In this document: in pieces, positions 28,882 to 40,928 of the stretch
Position numbering within the stretch: the first letter of the stretch is position 1
Layout: the number at the start of each line of letters is the position of its first letter
NCBI GenBank assembly: GCA_026770025.1
Contig: JAMXDE010000014.1
Span: 186,001-250,000, forward strand
DNA: 64,000 bases
Direction: 5' to 3'
Origin: Craspedostauros australis
Taxonomy: Eukaryota > Bacillariophyta > Bacillariophyceae > Mastogloiales > Achnanthaceae
Made by a program: the position numbers and the translations under genes
Notes under the pieces: generated by a model
Databases searched by the model: none
Told to the model about the DNA's origin: nothing
Seen by the model: the letters and a program-made list of their open reading frames with translations, nothing else

Positions 28882-30586
28882 CCCTCCTGCTCTTGATTTT
28901 GATCCTGGTACTGACTTGCAGCAGCTCGAACAGTGGAAGAAGAGCGCTGCACTCGTGATGTGCCCGCGCTTTCTGCTTTGCGTGATGTGACGGCGCGCAT
29001 CGTGGCGGTCCCGCAGTGGTTGTGACGACTCTTGGGGATGCCGGCTGTTGGTACCGGTGGAGGCAGGGTCACTTCTCCCACTGCCATCGAGTGACGACGT
29101 GTACACGCTGGTATTCGGACGAGCACGAGTGCCACCATTCGCTGGAGGATCGCATTTCAGTTGCCCATCTTGGTGGTCGCCATGTCGCGGGAGAAGGCTG
29201 GCTTGCAGACGTTGATGGACCCTTGCGCCATCATCCCTCCTCGCATTGTGGACCCCGTCCTGCTGAAGCATCGCTGCTTGAGGATGCTTGGGTCGTCGGC
29301 CGCAACGTGGACGTCAATGATGACGTTTGCATCTATTCCATCTATCTGAGATCGGCGAGCATGGTGATACCAGCCACCGCAAGAAATCGAAGTTAAGTGT
29401 GTTGGTACCACGAACGCTTCTGTTGCTCCACCACGCCTTCGACACGTGTCCCGCGTCTTTACCAGTAAGGTCTTGGGGGATAAATGTGTCGGAAGCCTTC
29501 TCTCTCGCCTCTATCTGAGCACGAGTACTACGAAGACAGACACTGGTCGCAACTGCTTGTTCTTGCTCATACAGATGCGCAATGTTGCATGACCATAGTG
29601 GCCTTGGAGGTATCCAAAGAGATCCATCCTTGCAAGTGCAAGTGCAAGTGCAAGCACGAGTACATCTACATCTCCTCCCAAACACTTCGAACAAACCATC
29701 AGTACGACTATGGACCCTCTCCAGAGAGAGCAATGGAAGTTGAAAGTAGAGGACTATTAGAAGAGTTGGAGGACCTACAAGGGTACCAGTGGTTGCTACT
29801 GGTCTCACATCATCCATGTCCACATGCGAGCCGAGCGATCGTGACGTGATGTTTGGGAGCTTCGTGTCCACCTTGTGAAAAGCAGCAAACAGAATTGTTC
29901 TGACTCGTTCGGGTCTGCATTAAATGTAACTAGTATCAATTGTTAAATAGGATGACACAGAAACCTCGACTAAGAAAATAGCTCATAGAATCTGGAAGGC
30001 AGAGTTTGGCTCGCAACCATCTTGGTTCCATCAACCACGAGACAAAACCACGCGCAAAACACCACGCAACTTTGGTTCGCAGAAACACAGCCACAACCAC
30101 TGCACCGCCCATGACGTTGGCGCCATTCTTCACAAAACCTCCACGCAACACAGCAACACACAAAGAACACAAAACCAGAAACCGGCAGCAATCATTCACA
30201 GTTCAGACACAAAACCAAAGCACAGCCATCCTGAGGATCCTTCGTTGAAAGATCATCTCACACCAGAAACGGAAGCAATTCAAGACACACATCAGATCAG
30301 ATCGCAGTCACAGTCACAGTCCACCAACGGAGGTTCTTCAACATTACTCTATCAGTGGAGAGCATTCAGGAAACGATACTTGCGTCCTTCACACCACCCT
30401 CCATTCACACATCCCCCATCCACAAGCAGCTATACCGCCCATCTTGTGCTGTTCTGTCGCTCACCTCGACCATTCGGCATCGACATCGACATCAATACCA
30501 GCATCAACAGAAGCGATCTGCATCAGGAATCGACATTAGCAATCAAGTCGAGTCAAGCCGAGCCAAGTCAAGTGAATAAAGCAAAG
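28882..30586. other. 1.7-kb intergenic region, no supportable gene
   Basis: This is the shared upstream region of two divergent genes. A GTGCAA microsatellite lies at 29631-29654. Open frames on both strands (for example minus 29314-29871) have no domain and look like chance. Confidence 0.5.
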
Positions 30587-31258
30587 ATGGCCAAGCCCAT
30601 AACTTGCACAAACAGCAGCAATGACAAACACACCAACAGCGTCGACAGAGCCGCTGCGGAACGACCGCTGCCGAAGACCTTCGTCCCCAACGCCAGCCAC
30701 GTGATCTGCGCACGAGGCAAGAGCCAATGGGACCATGAGGGCAACAAGAGGTATCGCGTCATCATCGCAGCCTCCACGCAGAAGTACAGCAACGCCTCCA
30801 GCAAGCTCGACAAGTCGCTCATCGTGTCGGAGATCATCGACACCATCCACCGCGCCACCGACTCAAGACCCGCGGGTGGCTTCGTCAAGAAGCTCAAGAA
30901 CGGCACGTGGGTGCAGTGCAACGAACATTTCGCGAGAGAGAAGGTCACTCAGAGCCTGCGCGATGGCTTGCACGGCAAGTACAAGTCCAGCACGAGGGCC
31001 AAGAAGCAGCGGCGCACGCAGTTCAGTCTCAACATGACGGGCAACGCCGAAAGGGTCATCCATTCCAACGCATTCGTGTCGCAGAAGATAAAGGAGGTCG
31101 AGAAGGACCTGCAGATCTCCGCGTCGGATTACACCGTCTGCACCATGCTCAGCCGCGCCAATTCCGACATTCTCGAATCGATGAAGAAGGATGCGGATCT
31201 GTTATCACGATTTCATGATGCCACGATGGCAGCCAAGGAAGCGGATAACTCGAATTGA
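30587..31258 (+). CDS. DUF6824-type protein, 223 aa
   Basis: The chosen ATG (MAKPITCTNSSNDKH) follows a CA-rich leader; the frame is open further upstream without features. Residues about 38-150 match the DUF6824 family that is expanded in diatoms: HVICARGKSQWDHEGNKRYR (family: DVLCGRG...HxGNxRFR), a middle helix KLDKSLIVSEIIDTIHR, GGFVKKLKNGTWVQ, and AREKVTQSLRDGL followed by a basic patch KYKSSTRAKKQRR. The C-terminal third is helical. The family is of unknown function, with a nuclear or DNA-binding role sometimes suspected from the basic patch. The family assignment is from memory of the motif, not a search. Confidence 0.8.
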   Translation: MAKPITCTNSSNDKHTNSVDRAAAERPLPKTFVPNASHVICARGKSQWDHEGNKRYRVIIAASTQKYSNASSKLDKSLIVSEIIDTIHRATDSRPAGGFVKKLKNGTWVQCNEHFAREKVTQSLRDGLHGKYKSSTRAKKQRRTQFSLNMTGNAERVIHSNAFVSQKIKEVEKDLQISASDYTVCTMLSRANSDILESMKKDADLLSRFHDATMAAKEADNSN

Positions 31259-31891
31259 TGCGCTGTGCGTACATATTCTACGACCCACTAATACACATGA
31301 GTACAGCAGCGTCTGTGCAGGCAGCAGCAGCCATCGCTCACGCAGGGAGCAAGAGAGATACAAAGAGATGCGCACGCACGACAGCACACAAGGGACATGT
31401 GATGTTGGCCGCTGCAATGTTAATACTATACAAAAGATATAATGTGTACACTAGAGATTACTCTGTCGCAATTCAAATAGTATTATGCTTCCTTTTGTAT
31501 TGGTACCGCTATGGCACCACGCTGCGCAGCCTACGATGAGTTCACAACCCACAACGTGACGCTGGCGGAGATGATGAGAATTTGTCGACGGCACGATTCA
31601 GGCTCGCTTGACATGCCAACACCATACCACGCACAATGACGCCAATGCGAGTGTATGAAACGCAGGCGAGTGCATCATGTACTCACTCTCTACAGGGCAA
31701 CTTCACGCGACACTCCACTTCTGAACAGGAGGGGTGCTTGCAACCGTGGCGAGATCACGATTCTCATTCACATGTCATAATACTTCTGTGCACTGCTATT
31801 GTTTGCTCTGCTTTCCATCGCCTTACTCTCTATAGTATGCAGTGCGATGTAGCGTACATTACGCGTCGGAGATGGTGCCGACTTTGATTGA
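31259..31891. other. Convergent intergenic region
   Basis: This lies between the 3' ends of the DUF6824 gene and the GDP-mannose dehydratase gene. I see no gene or repeat. Confidence 0.5.
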
Positions 31892-33935
<2,044 letters not shown>

Positions 33936-34332
33936 CTTTGCTTGTGCCAATGCTGATTGTCCTTGCAGCTCTTCCTTTTTGTGTTTTTGTGCCGTTTGGA
34001 GATCTTCATGTTGTGCTTGGGTGAGCACCTCGTTCGGACGTGACCGTTGAAAGTCGAGAGGCGTTGGCTGGAACAGTCTTTGCTCAGGGACGCCCGGCAA
34101 GTGCATCAAATACTTCAGTTTACGACTAGTACGACTCAAACGTGGTTTTTGTCGTTTGTTGTGTTTCTTCGTTGTTTGTGAGATGTTGACAAAGCAAATG
34201 TCGCAGCGACGTCTTTGTTTGACTCATTGATATTACTACTTTATCAGTCGGTGTTACTCGGACACATTTAGTCATTGCTTCCGTTCGGTTGAAGTGTCAT
34301 CGAGTCCCGTCGAACCTGCTTCCTTTTGCATT
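33936..34332. other. GMD upstream region, no gene seen
   Basis: The minus frame is open to 34139 ahead of the GMD start but shows no domain. The part from 34280 (CGAGTCCCG..CTGCTTCC) resembles the flank of the second repeat array at 36330-36355. Confidence 0.4.
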
Positions 34333-34523
34333 TAATGCATTTGGAGTGCATTTAATGCACTTGGGGTTCAAAAAATGCATTTGAAGTGCATTAAATGCAA
34401 ATGGAGTGCATTAAATGCAAATGGAGTGCATTAAATGCATTTGGAGTGCATTAAATGCAATTGGGGTGCATTAAATGCATTTGGGGTTCAAAAAATGCAT
34501 TTGAAGTGCATTAAATGCACTTC
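34333..34523. repeat. Array of 20-bp near-palindromic repeats, copy 1
   Basis: Nine or ten units, with a period of about 20 bp and consensus AGTGCATTAAATGCAwTTGG. Each core TGCATTAAATGCA is a near-perfect inverted repeat. Some units are interrupted by GGTTCAAAAAATGCA variants. The same array type occurs at 36366-36557 in the same orientation. Confidence 0.9.
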
Positions 34524-36365
34524 ATCGGTTTTGCTGTCCACAATTCGTGAATGGATCCTCCTGGCGTCAACTCGCCACATCCAACCACTGGGCGCAAAAC
34601 TGGTGGTTGCATGAGGCAGACGTGCTGTTTCACAAGCGGAAGGTGGCCGTGGCGATGAAGAACAATTCTCCTGCTGCCAATTCAGTGGTTCTTGCAAGCC
34701 CCGTGCTGGGTACCATCGTGTTTTCTGTAAGCCCCATGCTGGGTACCGTCATGTTTTCCTGAATATAGCGAATCGGACAACACTACTTTCTTAGCAAACG
34801 ATGTAACGTGTTGTCAAATAGGGTAATACATATTTAGCTAGTGTCTACGACACAAATACTGGCTGGCTTGTCCTCAACGCGGACAAAAGGCATGACGTCA
34901 TTGACGGTCGATGACAGACCGAAATTGTATTCAATGGTGTGGATGGTGATGTTGTGACAGGTCCAGTGTCATGTTGATTCCTCACGCTGTTGGTGATTTG
35001 GCTCCTTTGGGTGTTTCCTCCTGCCAATGTTGTGTCAAGCAGCAAAGCATTGGTGGTGTCATCCCTACATGTCGGCCACACCAGCCACACGTGTGAATGC
35101 TACACAACATAATATTATGTAATGTAATGGAGGGCAGTGACTTATCCTTTGCTATGCACAACAAAATACAATACTAAATAATACTTGGCTTAGTTTGTGA
35201 ATGTTCTACAAAGTCCTGCACAACCTGCTTTGTTCCCCTTGGACATGGGACGCCATAATCATCTGCTGAGCTGTTGACATGGTGCAGAAAGAGACTGGTG
35301 ACAGTAGTGTTGTCATCCTTGTTGTTTCTTGCATCGTGATTCAAGTGCTTGTGGATTCAATACCACTGAAACAAGAAGTAAAGAGGGGGAGCAGATGAGC
35401 AACGGTTCAAAGCCAATGATGGCCATTGGCGACAACGAGCAGAGAGGAGGTCCAAACACACAGGCAGGGAATAGACCTGAAGCAAGGACGAGGCTGTACT
35501 ATAGAGTAGGTATATGGAGGGAAGGCAGCATGTGCTGATTGAGATGTGGACGAAGCTGAACGTCCTGGACCATGAACAGCAGCAGACCAAGAACAAGGCA
35601 TGATGCAGGTTGAGTTAAGGGTGAGGGCAAAGGTTGAATTGGGGTGTACCATCCTTGGGTAGCATGGAGCCTGCAACCTGCTCACCACCATATGTATTCT
35701 TTTCCACATGGGTTCCATTGATCCAAAGCCCAGACAAAGCAGCAGCCTTGGCATGCCCACTGCCACCACGCAATCCTCAACATGTTGTTACAAGTAACCG
35801 CCTCACCCACGTGAAATGTGAGTGTGTCGATGATAGACACGACTGGACAGCATGTCGAAACACGACTGACGATTCCCAACCCCATTTGCCCTCCACCGTC
35901 CGCACGCTGGACGCGTTTAGGCAAAGGCTAATGCGAAAAAATAACTTTGTAACTACAAGGTTCAGGAGTCTATTACTTCACGCAAATACCCAATACAGCA
36001 TAATAGGATGAATTCAGTGCTGAAATAATGTATCAGAACGAAGTTTCAATCGTATCCTGAATGGGTCTTGTGCTCACGCTGAGTCCACACAGCAAACAAC
36101 TCGAGCCTGTTGTCCATTTGGTATTGGAGAATCACACACAGGGCCTCGAATGGGTGCACATGGCATTGGTGGCCATGGCGAACAGTGCCGCTCATGGTCT
36201 TCAGGTTCTTGATTCGGCAGTTCAAGCGCTCGTGTTGGCAACGAGCGCGGCCCTCGAACTTCGCACCATCTTTTCGCGAAAAATCCTGTTCTTGGGGCCT
36301 GCACACCAATCGCCAACCCACACACAAACAGCTCAAGCGAGTCCCGCGACCTGTGTGCTTCCACC
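34524..36365. other. 1.8-kb region between the two repeat arrays, no gene seen
   Basis: Frames on both strands are short and featureless. The region includes paired GTAAGCCCCATGCTGGGTACC-like short repeats at 34696-34750. Because both ends carry the same type of array and similar flanks, the whole 34.3-36.6 kb block may be one duplicated unit, but I could not find longer homology. Confidence 0.4.
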
Positions 36366-36557
36366 AAAAAATGCATTTGGTGTGCAAAAAATGCATTTGC
36401 AGTGCATTAAATGCACTTGGAGTTCAAAAAATGCACTTGAAGTGCATTAAATGCAAATGGAGTGCATTAAATGCAAATGCAGTGCATTAAATGCAAATGG
36501 AGTGCATTAAATGCAATTGAAGTGCATTAAATGCATTTGGAGTGCATTAAATGCACT
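36366..36557. repeat. Array of 20-bp near-palindromic repeats, copy 2
   Basis: The same 20-bp unit as 34333-34523, about nine units, with the same GTTCAAAAAATGCA variant near its left end. The flanks CGAGTCCCGCGACCTG...TGCTTCC on the left and GGATTCGTGA on the right resemble those of copy 1. Confidence 0.9.
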
Positions 36558-37094
36558 TTCAGTTGTGCATCAGATGGATTCGTGACTTAAACAACTACAG
36601 TCACAACGGCGGTCATTGGACACCAATAGACGATCTCGTTAAATATAATACTTAACGGTACGACATCAATAGGTCATTTTCAGCCAATGCAACGACACAG
36701 GTTGTGGAGGAAAGACTAATTCGATTAAACAGCCTCGATTCATCTCTTTGGTCAAATGAGTCAAACGACGAACATTTCAATGGACTTGCCGGGTGTCCCA
36801 GCTGCCGCCGAAAATCGAAAAGAACTCAAAATGACAACACGAATCGAAACACGTGACTGCACATGATCCACGAATAAATGATGCCCGACTCCTTCGATCC
36901 AATACAACGCGCAAAACACGAAGAATGACACAAAATGGATGACCCCCAATCACAACCACGAAATCATCGCGGATGGGCATCATCAACGAAGCTCGAGTCT
37001 CCGTGCGAGCACTTTGCCATCTCCTTTGATGCGCCATCTTCTGCTTGCGTCTTGGCACAATCCATCTTGATCTCGAGCACACGTCGAAGGAGAC

Positions 37095-37135
<41 letters not shown>

Positions 37136-37167
37136 AACACAACTTGTCACAAATCAAACTCAGAATC
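36558..37167. other. Upstream region of the mitochondrial protein gene
   Basis: I see no gene. An AG-dinucleotide tract lies at 37091-37133, about 35 bp before the start codon of the next gene, within its likely 5' leader. Confidence 0.5.
37091..37133. repeat. AG microsatellite in 5' leader
   Basis: About 18 consecutive AG units follow an AGACAGAC start. The tract directly precedes the ACAACACAACTT leader of the gene at 37168. Confidence 0.9.
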
Positions 37168-37629
37168 ATGTTTCATTCAGCTTGCAGCAACTTCGGCAGA
37201 AGATTGGCATCACGTCAACTGTCCGTCGCTCCGCGCGTCGTCACGGCTTCCTACAGCACGCAGACCTCCGCCGCGGCATCTGCCCCAGTCGCATCATCAT
37301 TTGCCATGGAGCAGTTGGCGGAACGCATCCAAACTGTGTGGAATGCCAATGATACCAACAATCACGACATGAAGACGTCGCCCATGCAAGCATTGGATCG
37401 TCGTCCCTTCGATGATGCGCTTCTCAAGTTTCGCACCATCGGCACGGATGTCATCAACAACAACGCGCCTATCATGAACAGCAACGACAATACTGCTGGC
37501 GTCTTGCAAATGATGAATCGCAACGCCAGACCTGCAAAGCGCGCCAACAAGGGCAAGAGACCATGCTCCAATGTTGCGAGACGAGCGAAGAAATCGCGAT
37601 TCGGCAAGCGCAAGCGTCCCACCAAGTGA
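37168..37629 (+). CDS. Small mitochondrial basic protein, 153 aa
   Basis: The start is MFHSACSNFGRRLASRQLS, an Arg/Ser-rich amphipathic presequence typical of mitochondrial import. The C-terminal 35 residues are strongly basic (PAKRANKGKRPCSNVARRAK, then KSRFGKRKRPTK). The A-NKGKRPCS motif recurs in small hydrophilic mitochondrial proteins of diatoms as I recall them. A ribosomal or RNA-binding role is possible but not shown. The frame extends upstream through the AG microsatellite without features, so the later ATG is chosen. Confidence 0.72.
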   Translation: MFHSACSNFGRRLASRQLSVAPRVVTASYSTQTSAAASAPVASSFAMEQLAERIQTVWNANDTNNHDMKTSPMQALDRRPFDDALLKFRTIGTDVINNNAPIMNSNDNTAGVLQMMNRNARPAKRANKGKRPCSNVARRAKKSRFGKRKRPTK

Positions 37630-38300
37630 AGTGTGGAAAGTATGATGCCTCAGGTGGATATGGTGACGGCAGGCTACTCAATCACATCACATTGAATATC
37701 ATTGCATCGCATCATATTCCATTGCATTCGTTGGAAACGGGAATTCTCTCTCTAGAGAGAGACAGCATGCAAGGTGGGAAGGAGTATGGGGCTGGATCTG
37801 ATATCGGATCTGGTATCGGACGATCTCCACACCTTCCATTCACGGCGAAACAGCGACATCACGACACGGCAACAACCCACTAATGATTTGAGCAGACAAG
37901 TTGCAGTCAAGGCACATACTCGAGAGTATTCAACTACCCGTATTCACAGCAGCACTCTCAACATCTCGAGAGACAGTAGCATGTAGAGTAGTGTTGTTTT
38001 CGTATATTATGCTTATGAAACTCATCGACATTGTTAACTACATGTGCTGATGATTTTTGAAATGATTGCTGTCGATATGGGGCTGCCGCACACCAACGTC
38101 TTATTGACACGCAGGAACGAACGGTGAATGGAGCGACGTTGTGATCGTAGCGCGGGCCCGCAATGGACTTGCTCGTGCGCGAGCACAGCAGAAAAGGATC
38201 GCGGCTGCCATGTTCCCAACTGCAACTTCAACTGCAGCTGGAATCATGATGGCCTGCCGGCGCATTCGCATTGCCATCGCCTCAATTTCGGTCTGTGTGT
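37630..38300. other. Convergent intergenic region
   Basis: This lies between the 3' ends of the genes at 37168 and 38301. A short inverted repeat TCTCTCTAGAGAGAGA lies near 37746. No gene is seen. Confidence 0.5.
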
Positions 38301-40082
38301 CTAGCTCTTGGACTCTTCTTCTTCCGCAATGGAGGTGTTCTTGTCGCTCGGGCCGTTCATCGCCCGCACGAGGGCGGAGTCCACGCCGATGAATTGAAAT
38401 TTGACGTGCGTTTGCCTCGCCTGTCCCTTGATCTGCTTCGGTGGGATCAGCTTCTTGCCATCCGACACCTTCCAATGACCGATGTAGTAAATATCGGAGG
38501 TTTGCATGGCGTTCTTCGGCAGGGCGAAGATCGCGATAGGCTCCTTCTGCGGCGGCGTGACGAGCGCCTCTGCGGCCCGGTCTCGAAGGCTGGGCTTGGA
38601 GCCCGCACCACTGCTGTTGTTGTTGCTGCTGCTGCCAGTGTTGATGGAGATGTAAAAGTCAAGCAGCTCACCGCAGGTCGTGACAATGTCATGATTTTCA
38701 TCGTTGATCACCAACGTGAAGACCCGGACCTTCTGCGTCTTGTCGCTGGTCCTCGTTCCGAAGGACGCGTGGAAGAAGTTCTTGACCAGACCCAGCCGTT
38801 CGCAGTCCAGGTTGTTCTGCATCCACTCGGCGGTGCGGCCCTTGGAAATGTCGAAGACCTTCGTTGCCGGATTGAGCTTTTCGTAGCCCATGCTGGAACG
38901 TCGCGTCAGGACCTGCTTCAACGATCGCTTGGAGCCTGGCCCCGTCGGAGTGGGCGAGAACAGAGACGGCACCTGCGTGTTGGAAGAAACCAAGCTCGAG
39001 TTTGACTTCGGCTTCGCGTACGTGCCGGAAGGTGCGCTGGCGACCGTACTGGCGTCTGTGTTCTTGGCTGGAGCCTTGCTGGGGCTTGCCGCTTTGCCTC
39101 CATTCTTGCCCGATTTGCTCGCGCCTCCGTTGAGCCTTTCGGCCAAGCCCTCCTTGGCGGCTTTCGCGGGCGATTTGATCTCCAGCGGCGGCTTTGGCAG
39201 CTGCGTCTCGTCCACGCTGCTCTTTCGAAACGCTGGTGGCAAATTTGGATCTGCCGGCTTTGGCGACGTCATGTTAGCCTGTGCCATCTTCTTGAACATA
39301 TTGACTGGCTTCTTCTGCTGTTGTTGCTGCGGCGAAGGTGACGATTGCGGCTGCTTGGATTTGTCGCTGCCTGATTGCTTGTCTTTGGTGACAGACGTGA
39401 CTGATGGTGTCGGCGAAGTGAGCTTGATCTCCGAAGGCCTCCTGTAACCTTGACTCAGCCTTTTGGGACTAATCGATTTGTCACGCCTCTTGTTTTCGTC
39501 GGCCACGCTCTGGTTTGCGAATGACATGGTCGTCGAATCCATTGACTTGGCGGAGCTGGGCTTCTTCTGCGGTTGCTTCTGGGCTGCCTTCTTCAAGGAT
39601 TGCTTGAGGCTCGCCCTCGTGCCCTTGGGCGATCCTGACCTTGTCTTCGCGGTGCCTTTGCCGGTATCGGCAGTTGCCTGCGTGGCATGGCTGGCCTGAG
39701 TGGCATGCGTGTTGGTGCTGAGCATGCTGTGCACCGATGTGCCCGGGCCCACCTCCTTGGGGACGCCGAAGGACTTCTTCGGCGAATGGAAGCGGTTGGG
39801 CTTGAGGCTGGGGACCGTGCTCTGCGTGGCCTCGTCCCTCGACCTGAGCTCGGTGGCCGTGGTGCCATTCGTGAGGCTCTTGCGTCTGCTGGACGATGCG
39901 AATCGCTCCCTCGCCTGCTCCAACCTGTCGAACGCAATCTTCTTGGCATCCTCCGCCTCGTCCCTGCGTATCTCGGCATTCACCACATCCGTCACGCATT
40001 GCGTGTGTATTTTCTCCGCGTACTGGTAGGCCTGCAGCAGCACGCCCAGGTGCTCGCTGGAGGAGATTTCACCGCCGCCCAT
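38301..40082 (-). CDS. Protein with disordered middle and conserved-looking C-terminal domain, 593 aa
   Basis: I do not recognise the family. Residues 1-65 are helical with charged heptads (VVNAEIRRDEAEDAKKIAFDR), a likely coiled coil. Residues about 70-380 are Ser/Pro/Lys-rich and disordered, with many SPK and SPxK sites. The last about 190 residues look folded: NPATKVFDISKGRTAEWMQ, LGLVKNFFHASFGT, RVFTLVINDENHDIVTTCGE, PIAIFALPKNAM, and DIYYIGHWKVSDGKKLIPPK. The intronless frame of nearly 600 codons and the change to a globular C-terminus support a real gene. A cytoskeletal or chromatin role cannot be told apart. Confidence 0.75.
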   Translation of the reverse strand: MGGGEISSSEHLGVLLQAYQYAEKIHTQCVTDVVNAEIRRDEAEDAKKIAFDRLEQARERFASSSRRKSLTNGTTATELRSRDEATQSTVPSLKPNRFHSPKKSFGVPKEVGPGTSVHSMLSTNTHATQASHATQATADTGKGTAKTRSGSPKGTRASLKQSLKKAAQKQPQKKPSSAKSMDSTTMSFANQSVADENKRRDKSISPKRLSQGYRRPSEIKLTSPTPSVTSVTKDKQSGSDKSKQPQSSPSPQQQQQKKPVNMFKKMAQANMTSPKPADPNLPPAFRKSSVDETQLPKPPLEIKSPAKAAKEGLAERLNGGASKSGKNGGKAASPSKAPAKNTDASTVASAPSGTYAKPKSNSSLVSSNTQVPSLFSPTPTGPGSKRSLKQVLTRRSSMGYEKLNPATKVFDISKGRTAEWMQNNLDCERLGLVKNFFHASFGTRTSDKTQKVRVFTLVINDENHDIVTTCGELLDFYISINTGSSSNNNSSGAGSKPSLRDRAAEALVTPPQKEPIAIFALPKNAMQTSDIYYIGHWKVSDGKKLIPPKQIKGQARQTHVKFQFIGVDSALVRAMNGPSDKNTSIAEEEESKS

Positions 40083-40928
40083 GCTGGTTTGGTGCTTGTG
40101 GCAATGGTTGTCGTCCGAAATGGAATGATGTGCTGCACTGCGTTGTGCTGCGTTGTATCAAGTTGGGCCCAGCGAATCCTTGTCGTCGATGTCGTGATTG
40201 ATGATGGTTGCGAAGAGCGTCAACGAGAATGCGTATGCTTGTGTATGCGTGTGTGTGCGTGTGTGTTGTCAGAGGTTGATTGACCACAGAAGGTATCGCT
40301 GTTGCTCTCTGCTGTTGTTGATGGCACATCCAGTGCATGCACACATGCAGGTGCAGCAGTAACAGCGGCGGTTTCGTTTCAATTTGCTTGCCTCCGCTTC
40401 TCTCGGTGCAACCGCAAGAGAACGAAGCCAAGAGGATCTCGAGAGGAGAGGGGACGTCGACTGTTTCTCCTTTCTGCCACTCATCCAGGTTGCCCTCTCG
40501 CTCTCCATCAATCGATCGTCAACCAAGACCCCACACATCCGGTCAAGAAGGGAAGAGAACGCGAGGAGTCGCAACACAAGACTCCCAGGAACAAGATCTC
40601 CTGATGACCCTCAGTTGTGTCCATTTTCTCGGTCAAGATACGACCAGATAACCGAAAATAACGGCTCGATCAGAATGTCCCTTTTGCTCACGTTGGTCAT
40701 TTGACATCCTCCTCAATCGCGTCTGATGCGTGACTGGTAGTTTTCCCATTCAGGGTCCGGGAGTCGGAGAATCTCTTGCTTCGGATGTCGCAGGTGCTTT
40801 GGCGTTGTGGTGGCTCTCCATCTTGCCCACCTCCGAAACGACCATCCTTGAAGAGAGTCCAATATAGGTGTATATGTAAGCAGAGAGAGAGAGAGATTGT
40901 AGATTGCTCTGCTCTATTCTCCCCTCCC
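40083..40928. other. Intergenic, no gene seen
   Basis: This is the upstream side of the 38301 gene and the downstream side of the RING gene. It has a GTGTGT-rich stretch near 40240-40265 and a short GAGA tract at 40880-40893. I found no domain in any frame. Confidence 0.5.

Noticed and set aside
28882..29271. An N-terminal extension of the sulfotransferase-like frame.
   Set aside because: The 130 extra residues have no domain and would bury the signal anchor that starts at 28881.
29360..29460. A 5S rRNA-like stretch (GGTGATACCA ... CGAAGTTAAGTGTG).
   Set aside because: The two boxes are about 22 bases apart instead of about 35, the 3' half does not match 5S rRNA, and there is no T-run where one is needed. 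I treat it as chance similarity.
29314..29871. A 185-codon minus-strand frame.
   Set aside because: It contains a translated GTGCAA microsatellite (CTCTCTCK) and no recognisable fold, so it is likely random.
34488..36490. Small frames within and between the palindromic arrays.
   Set aside because: They are translated repeats (NALGVQKMHLKCIKC-like) or featureless, with no match to any transposase I know.
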